Shown here: piece after piece, positions 59,575 to 64,000 of the stretch
Layout: each line of letters opens with the position of its first letter
Numbering within the stretch: position 1 is the first letter of the stretch
Assembly (NCBI GenBank): GCA_015698045.1
Contig: BLAL01000016.1
Coordinates: forward strand, 62,001 to 126,000
Direction: 5' to 3'
Source: Rhizophagus clarus
Lineage: Eukaryota; Glomeromycota; Glomeromycetes; Glomerales; Glomeraceae
Length of the DNA: 64,000 bases
The notes under the pieces: generated by a model
The model's input: the letters and a program-made list of their open reading frames with translations, nothing else
What the model was told of the DNA's origin: nothing
Database searches by the model: none
Program-made: the position numbers and the translations under genes

Positions 59575-61581
59575 TTAATTCCAATACGTATACAGAGCGG
59601 GTTGATGAGTGTTTGCTAGTAATTGAAGAGGACTATCATCATCAGATTTTTTTTCATTATTTTTCCATTCATTAATGTTTTTGATATCCCAATTATTTTG
59701 TTTAGATTTACTTGTTAAACTTCCTCTACTAATTGTTCTCATTTCTCTTTCTTTTAATTTACCATTTTTATCATAATCATCACTATCATAATCACTATCA
59801 TCATTATTAGTCATCCAACTTAGTGTCCAATCCCATACAGCTGAAATCAATGATACCTTAGGGGACCAAGGAGGTAAAGGAGGTAAATTTGATGTAGCCA
59901 TTGAATTTCTTTTTAATGGGGGTGTGCTATTATTATCTCTAAAAGAAGGAAGATAACCTCTTAATCTTGTATTATCTTCAATCTTATTAGATGATGTTTC
60001 TTCTGATTCTTTAAATTCAGTTAATTCCTCATTTTCATCAAGTAAAATTAATTTACTTTGTCTTTTTATTTCTTTTTTCTTATTTCTTGCATTAGTAATA
60101 GATAAAAATATTTCACTTATATAAACACTCCAAGCCAATCCAGTTCTTTTTAATCTTTCTTTATCACTATAATCTTTTTCAATTAACATTGAAATTAATG
60201 CTTTCGGCTGTGTAATATTTAATCTATCATTTAATATATTAAAACACTTTGTTAATCTTTCTTTTATCCTAATCTCTTTATCATTCTCACTTTTCCCTTC
60301 TTCATCTTTAATTAATAAATCAAAATCATCAATCCATTCCATATTTAAATGATGAATTAAAGCTGATAATATAATACCATCATTCATTCCAATAAAATCT
60401 TCAATAGGATAACAAGTTGAAGGTAATATTGAGGCATAATCGATTAATTGCATATTGATCCAAAATAATAATCCAGATGATGAATTTGCTGGTGATGATG
60501 TTGATGATTTTAAACGCAATGTTCTAAATCTAGTGGGTGAATTAGGATTAAAATTTCTCTTCCCTTCACCATAACTATCATTATAATTTGGAGGTAACGA
60601 TAATCTATTATTACTATTTGATAAAATACGTTTACGTACGCTATTATTTCTGGGAGTCGGTTTAATAATATTGCTCTCAGTTGATTTATTCTTAGTTAAC
60701 TGATTATCACTTGACTGTTCCTTACTTTCGGTTGATTCATTCTCAGTTGATTGATTTTCAATTGATTTATCTTCTTCGATCAATAATTCTTCTGGTTCTT
60801 CCTCAAATATGGTAGGAGAATCCAGTATACTATTATTATCACTGCTCGAACTTTCAACAAAATGACTTCGAAATTTAGATTGAAATTCTTCAAAAGTGGT
60901 ATTTAAAAAATTTTTTGGAGGAAATATGATTTTATTGCCATTTTTATCTTCAATATGTGTAACTAATTCACTTTCTTTAAATCTTTCTTCAACTTGATTT
61001 AATTCTTCTTCAGTTACTTCAAAAACGTTACTGATCATTTGATGAAATTTTGATATCATTAACCAAATTAATCCCAGAGTTAATTTAACATTTCCATCAA
61101 CAATATCAACAGGTCCAATAGCTTTTAATGCGGTCAATCCATTATCATCTAATTTTTTTTGTAGAAATTCTAAAACCTTATTAACGTTTTGTATATAATG
61201 AACTCGAGTATTACCACGTTCCGGTTTTGGTAACTCTTCAATATCGTTCTCATAGAACAATTCGAGTAATTCTATTAATTTTTTACCATCTCGAAAATCT
61301 TTATCTATTGCTTTAATTTCTGGGATCTTTTTTTTCGCTTTATTAAAAGGAAAAGTGTTTGTTGTAGGAGAAAACTGCACCGATTCATCTATAACTTCTT
61401 CTATAGTACGTAATTGTATATTAACCCACTTTGTAAATGTAGCTATTTGTAATTCAGTATATTTATCTGCTACATTAGAGTGAATTTTTTGTTTTACATT
61501 AACCACTTTGGTAGTTTTGTCCCATTGTTTTTTTAATGAATTTCTACGTTTAGGTATTGTCGGTTTTAGTGGTTTATTCAT
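59575..61581 (-). CDS. Protein with two widely spaced calponin-homology domains
   Basis: A single exon gives 668 residues. CH1 (about residues 44-190) shows QIATFTKWVNIQLRTIEEVI, DFRDGKKLIELLELFYEND, RVHYIQNVNKVLEFLQKK and the core IGPVDIVDGNVKLTLGLIWL, all typical of actin-binding CH domains of the alpha-actinin/spectrin type. A charged, Ser/Glu/Asn-rich linker of about 170 residues follows with repeated STEN/SKE-like units. A second CH-like domain lies at about 370-500 (LLFWINMQLIDYA, NDGIILSALIHHLNMEWIDD, ISMLIEKDYSDKERLKRTGL, AWSVYISEIFLSI). No spectrin repeats or EF hands are seen. Likely an actin or microtubule cytoskeleton protein. The gap between the CH domains is far longer than in ordinary tandem actin-binding domains. 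Confidence 0.82.
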   Translation of the reverse strand: MNKPLKPTIPKRRNSLKKQWDKTTKVVNVKQKIHSNVADKYTELQIATFTKWVNIQLRTIEEVIDESVQFSPTTNTFPFNKAKKKIPEIKAIDKDFRDGKKLIELLELFYENDIEELPKPERGNTRVHYIQNVNKVLEFLQKKLDDNGLTALKAIGPVDIVDGNVKLTLGLIWLMISKFHQMISNVFEVTEEELNQVEERFKESELVTHIEDKNGNKIIFPPKNFLNTTFEEFQSKFRSHFVESSSSDNNSILDSPTIFEEEPEELLIEEDKSIENQSTENESTESKEQSSDNQLTKNKSTESNIIKPTPRNNSVRKRILSNSNNRLSLPPNYNDSYGEGKRNFNPNSPTRFRTLRLKSSTSSPANSSSGLLFWINMQLIDYASILPSTCYPIEDFIGMNDGIILSALIHHLNMEWIDDFDLLIKDEEGKSENDKEIRIKERLTKCFNILNDRLNITQPKALISMLIEKDYSDKERLKRTGLAWSVYISEIFLSITNARNKKKEIKRQSKLILLDENEELTEFKESEETSSNKIEDNTRLRGYLPSFRDNNSTPPLKRNSMATSNLPPLPPWSPKVSLISAVWDWTLSWMTNNDDSDYDSDDYDKNGKLKEREMRTISRGSLTSKSKQNNWDIKNINEWKNNEKKSDDDSPLQLLANTHQPALYTYWN

Positions 61582-61758
61582 AATGCTTAAAAAAAAGGTA
61601 AAGGAGAGAATTTATAAAAGGGGAGAACGTTAAAGAAAATTTCATCACATATACCTTAATATAGTTAGTAAGCAAATTTTATCCAAATTATCATCTCCCA
61701 ATCAAATAAATTGGCTCGAAAAAATTTTATTTGATTAACTATACAAGTATAATTAAAG
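61582..61758. promoter_or_regulatory. Bidirectional upstream region, CH-domain protein/TIM10
   Basis: 177 bases between divergent start codons. No definite motif. Confidence 0.35.
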
Positions 61759-62126
61759 ATGTCTTTTCTTCCATTTGGAGGTAGTGGTTCTTCACAACAA
61801 ACAATTAATCAGCAAAATGTTGCTATGTTAGAACAAGAATATGAAGCTTTAACTGAAACATTTTACAGGTATTCCTGTAAATTTTTTTTTTTTTAAAAAA
61901 GAAAAATAAAAATTAATTTTTTTTTCGATTAAAATTTAGAATCGTGGATTCTTGTTTTAAGAAGTGTATTCCTCCAAAATATATTGAAGGTGAATTAAAT
62001 AAAGGTGAATCTGTTTGTATTGACAGATGTTTTTTAAAATACATTGATGTTACAACAAAAATTGGCGAAGCCTTAGCTAAAAAAGGACAGGAAGCGGGCG
62101 CAAGAACTGGCGGCTTTGGTGTATAG
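61759..62126 (+). CDS. TIM10: TIM10, small mitochondrial intermembrane chaperone
   Basis: Two exons (61759-61868 and 61940-62126) give 98 residues. Small Tims form hexamers with Tim9 that escort carrier proteins across the intermembrane space. The twin CX3C motif is present as CFKKC and CIDRC, with the TIM10-like text RIVDSCFKKCIPPKY and GELNKGESVCIDRCFLKY between and around them. The C-terminal helix VTTKIGEALAKKGQE also fits. Its stop lies 110 bases from that of the SUMO-like gene. Confidence 0.94.
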
Positions 62127-62235
62127 TTTATTGAAAATATACGGATTCGTTTATTACCAATTTTATTAATAAAATTTATTAAGAATTCAAATGGCTACAT
62201 AATTCGACAAGGTACTTAATATGTAAAAAAAAATA

Positions 62236-64000
62236 TTAAATTATTTTGACAGACAGTATGTCACCGTCCTCCAAATCTGTATTTATTAATTTTTCATGAG
62301 GTGACAAACGTTCATCTTCAAATATTAAGTTAACCTCTCTATTTTCCGAAACTCCTTTTTTTATTCGATAACGGTCAATTACTTCTTGAATTGTAAATGA
62401 CTTTGTAAAAGAGGGAAAATGGTCAGCTTAATTAAAGTAGACTGTAAAGTTTTTAAAGATAAGACTTACTTTCTTGATCTTAAGCTTTTCAATAGTTTCA
62501 TCTTGGCATTGAAACTTAAGACAAAGATAATTATCTTCGTTTATTTCCGTTTCATTATTATTTGTTTCAATATCAATCCCTTGATCAGAACTAGAATCTT
62601 CTTCCAATTCCTCGAACAATCGCTTCCTCACTAGTTCTTGTTGTTCTTTAAAATACATATACGCTTCTTTCGTATAACATTCTAAAAAAAACGAAAGTAT
62701 TCAATCAAAGCAAATTTCAACTTAAATAGAAATGTATTATAAGCATTTACCCATATGAACAAGTCCGGACATGCCTAAACTTGATGGGGTTCCACGAGGA
62801 AAAACCCTAACATTCTTGTATGTCAGTACTAAATCTTGCTTATTAATTCCTTTTTTGGAACATAGGCTTGTGATCAATGACTCAAAAGTATCTTCCTATA
62901 AATATAGCAATAAAAGTGTTAAATGTTACAGTGTTTACGAATAAAATTACGATCATTGTATTTACCGCCATTATAATGAATTTTATAGGAGCGTCATAAT
63001 TAGCATTTTCGTCAGTTATTGACACGTCTGGATGACGTTTAGGGCTCACCAAAATTTCAACTTTAGCGTCAACGAATTGATCCAAATCCTTTTCCTGCCT
63101 GACAGATTGTTGAATAGCTAAAAGTTCAGGTTCCAACTCTATATCATCTTGTAAGGCGGAAGATATAATCGGTGAGCCCAATTCATTACCATCAGAACGC
63201 AATGCTCCTGAATACTGAGCGAGTGTTGCACTATAAAAGTTATTTGCATTAGACTCGAAAAGAATCAATTAATTATAAAGAAATGATTTCTTACTGTAGT
63301 GGAGCAAGTGTTGATTGGAGTAAATAATTATTTATCTCTGGTGGTGGAGTTAAAGAATCTTCCTTATCGTCAATTCTTCTATTCTCGTCTGGATTTTTAA
63401 TGGGTTTCTTTCGGTCTTCCATATCATCCGATAGGTCTCTGAAACATATAGCTAAAATGAGTGGAATTTGCTATTTGAATTTAACAACGAATTTCATGTT
63501 TAAATAAAGAACTTACGAAAAATGAATATAGTCACTTTCATCATCGACCAGCGTAATCGGTTCATCTGAAGTTGTCCAATCCAATAATGATGATTTTCCT
63601 TTTCCTTTAACTTTTGATTTTGCCTTTTGTTTAGGTTTTTCTTCCTCAATACTATTTGTAGGAAGTTTTGGATTATCTTCAAGTGTCCTTAAAATTTCCG
63701 ACTTTCCTATTCGTAATAAATTAAGTTAATTTTGATTTATCGACGAAAATTAAATTGACTTATCAATCAATATATACGTGATTTTTTAGCATTCATTTTT
63801 CGTGAAAAAGTATTCTTTCGCGTAAAAAAAGTATCGTCTTCGTCATCATAATAAACCTTCGGGCGAATTTTCGATAAGTTGGCAGCTCCACTCGGGCTTT
63901 GTGTTACGGATGCTGATGTACTAGTCAAGGGTGAATCATTAGTTACTACGCGTCGAGGTTTTGGTAAAAACGACTGCGGTTTGATTTTTGCGACCTGTCG
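62236..64000 (-). CDS. Rad60/Esc2/NIP45-type SUMO-like-domain protein, 5' partial
   Basis: Seven exons are visible (64000-63778 partial, 63706-63517, 63438-63295, 63230-62966, 62895-62751, 62681-62470, 62400-62236); the start lies beyond the window. The N-terminal part is low-complexity and acidic/basic and includes PITLVDDE, a probable SUMO-interacting motif (hydrophobic core followed by acids). A first SUMO-like domain spans VDAKVEILVSPKR through PIKFIIMAEDTFESLITSLC to LVLTYKNVRVFPRG. A helix of Glu/Lys follows, then the final SUMO-like domain: YLCLKFQCQDETIEKLKIKK, SFTIQEVIDRYRIKKG, VNLIFEDERLSPHE and DLEDGDILSVKII. It lacks a C-terminal GG, as expected for this family, which links SUMO pathways to genome stability and replication repair. 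Confidence 0.85.

Overview
The window looks like nuclear DNA of an early-diverging, AT-rich filamentous fungus. Overall content suggests an arbuscular mycorrhizal fungus of the Rhizophagus/Glomeromycotina type (inference; no search was run). The reasons are very AT-rich intergenic DNA, many short GT-AG introns of about 50-120 bases, a chitin synthase fused to a myosin head, a G-protein gamma subunit with a CAAX tail, a tRNA-Arg with a 13-base intron, and dense LINE and miniature-transposon insertions. Exon structures were assembled by hand from splice signals and reading-frame continuity. Exon lengths were checked to sum to a multiple of three wherever both gene ends lie inside the window.

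Layout. 1-599 is the 3' end of a separase gene with its catalytic His and Cys motifs. About 1.5-14.2 kb is a transposon graveyard. An antisense LINE-ORF1-type retroposon (copy B, 20-bp target-site duplication, TSD) carries a second sense copy (copy A, 14-bp TSD) in its poly(A) tail and a MITE with an 8-bp TSD in its body. Next comes an antisense 5'-truncated LINE ORF2 copy with RNase H and a zinc motif (18-bp TSD), itself hit by two miniature elements. Then follow a 1.95-kb fold-back element, a hAT-like MITE holding a second fold-back MITE, and a small retroposed 3' end (16-bp TSD).

15.3-18.5 kb: G-gamma and a mitochondrial-type glutamate dehydrogenase in divergent orientation, then tRNA-Arg(CCG). 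18.5-22 kb: gene-poor, with a zinc-finger relic and a doubtful Cys/Thr-rich relic. 22-28.4 kb: an S1/P1-type nuclease and two C2H2 zinc-finger genes, the latter separated by a second nest of miniature transposons. 29.4-44.7 kb: compact housekeeping genes, namely an Atos-family protein, ZCCHC9-like zinc-knuckle protein, cysteine synthase, holocytochrome c synthase, IST1, VPS20/CHMP6, LSM6, a large Arg/Asp-rich protein and prohibitin-1. 46.3-52.1 kb: the 1844-residue myosin-chitin synthase. 53.8-64 kb: WDR92/DNAAF10-like protein, AlkD-like repair protein, a SANT-domain protein, histidinol-phosphatase, a two-CH-domain protein, TIM10, and a Rad60/Esc2/NIP45-type SUMO-like protein cut by the window end.

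Functional themes: mitochondria (glutamate dehydrogenase, cytochrome c heme lyase, prohibitin, TIM10, probably the cysteine synthase), ESCRT-III (IST1 and VPS20 facing each other 750 bases apart), chromatin and genome maintenance (separase, AlkD-like, Rad60-like), and cell wall. Several genes form head-to-head pairs with only 130-430 bases between start codons. I found no bacterial-style defence or otherwise clearly new multi-gene system. The most unusual structures are the nested transposons, especially the ORF1-only retroposon family and the recurring palindromic-core element.
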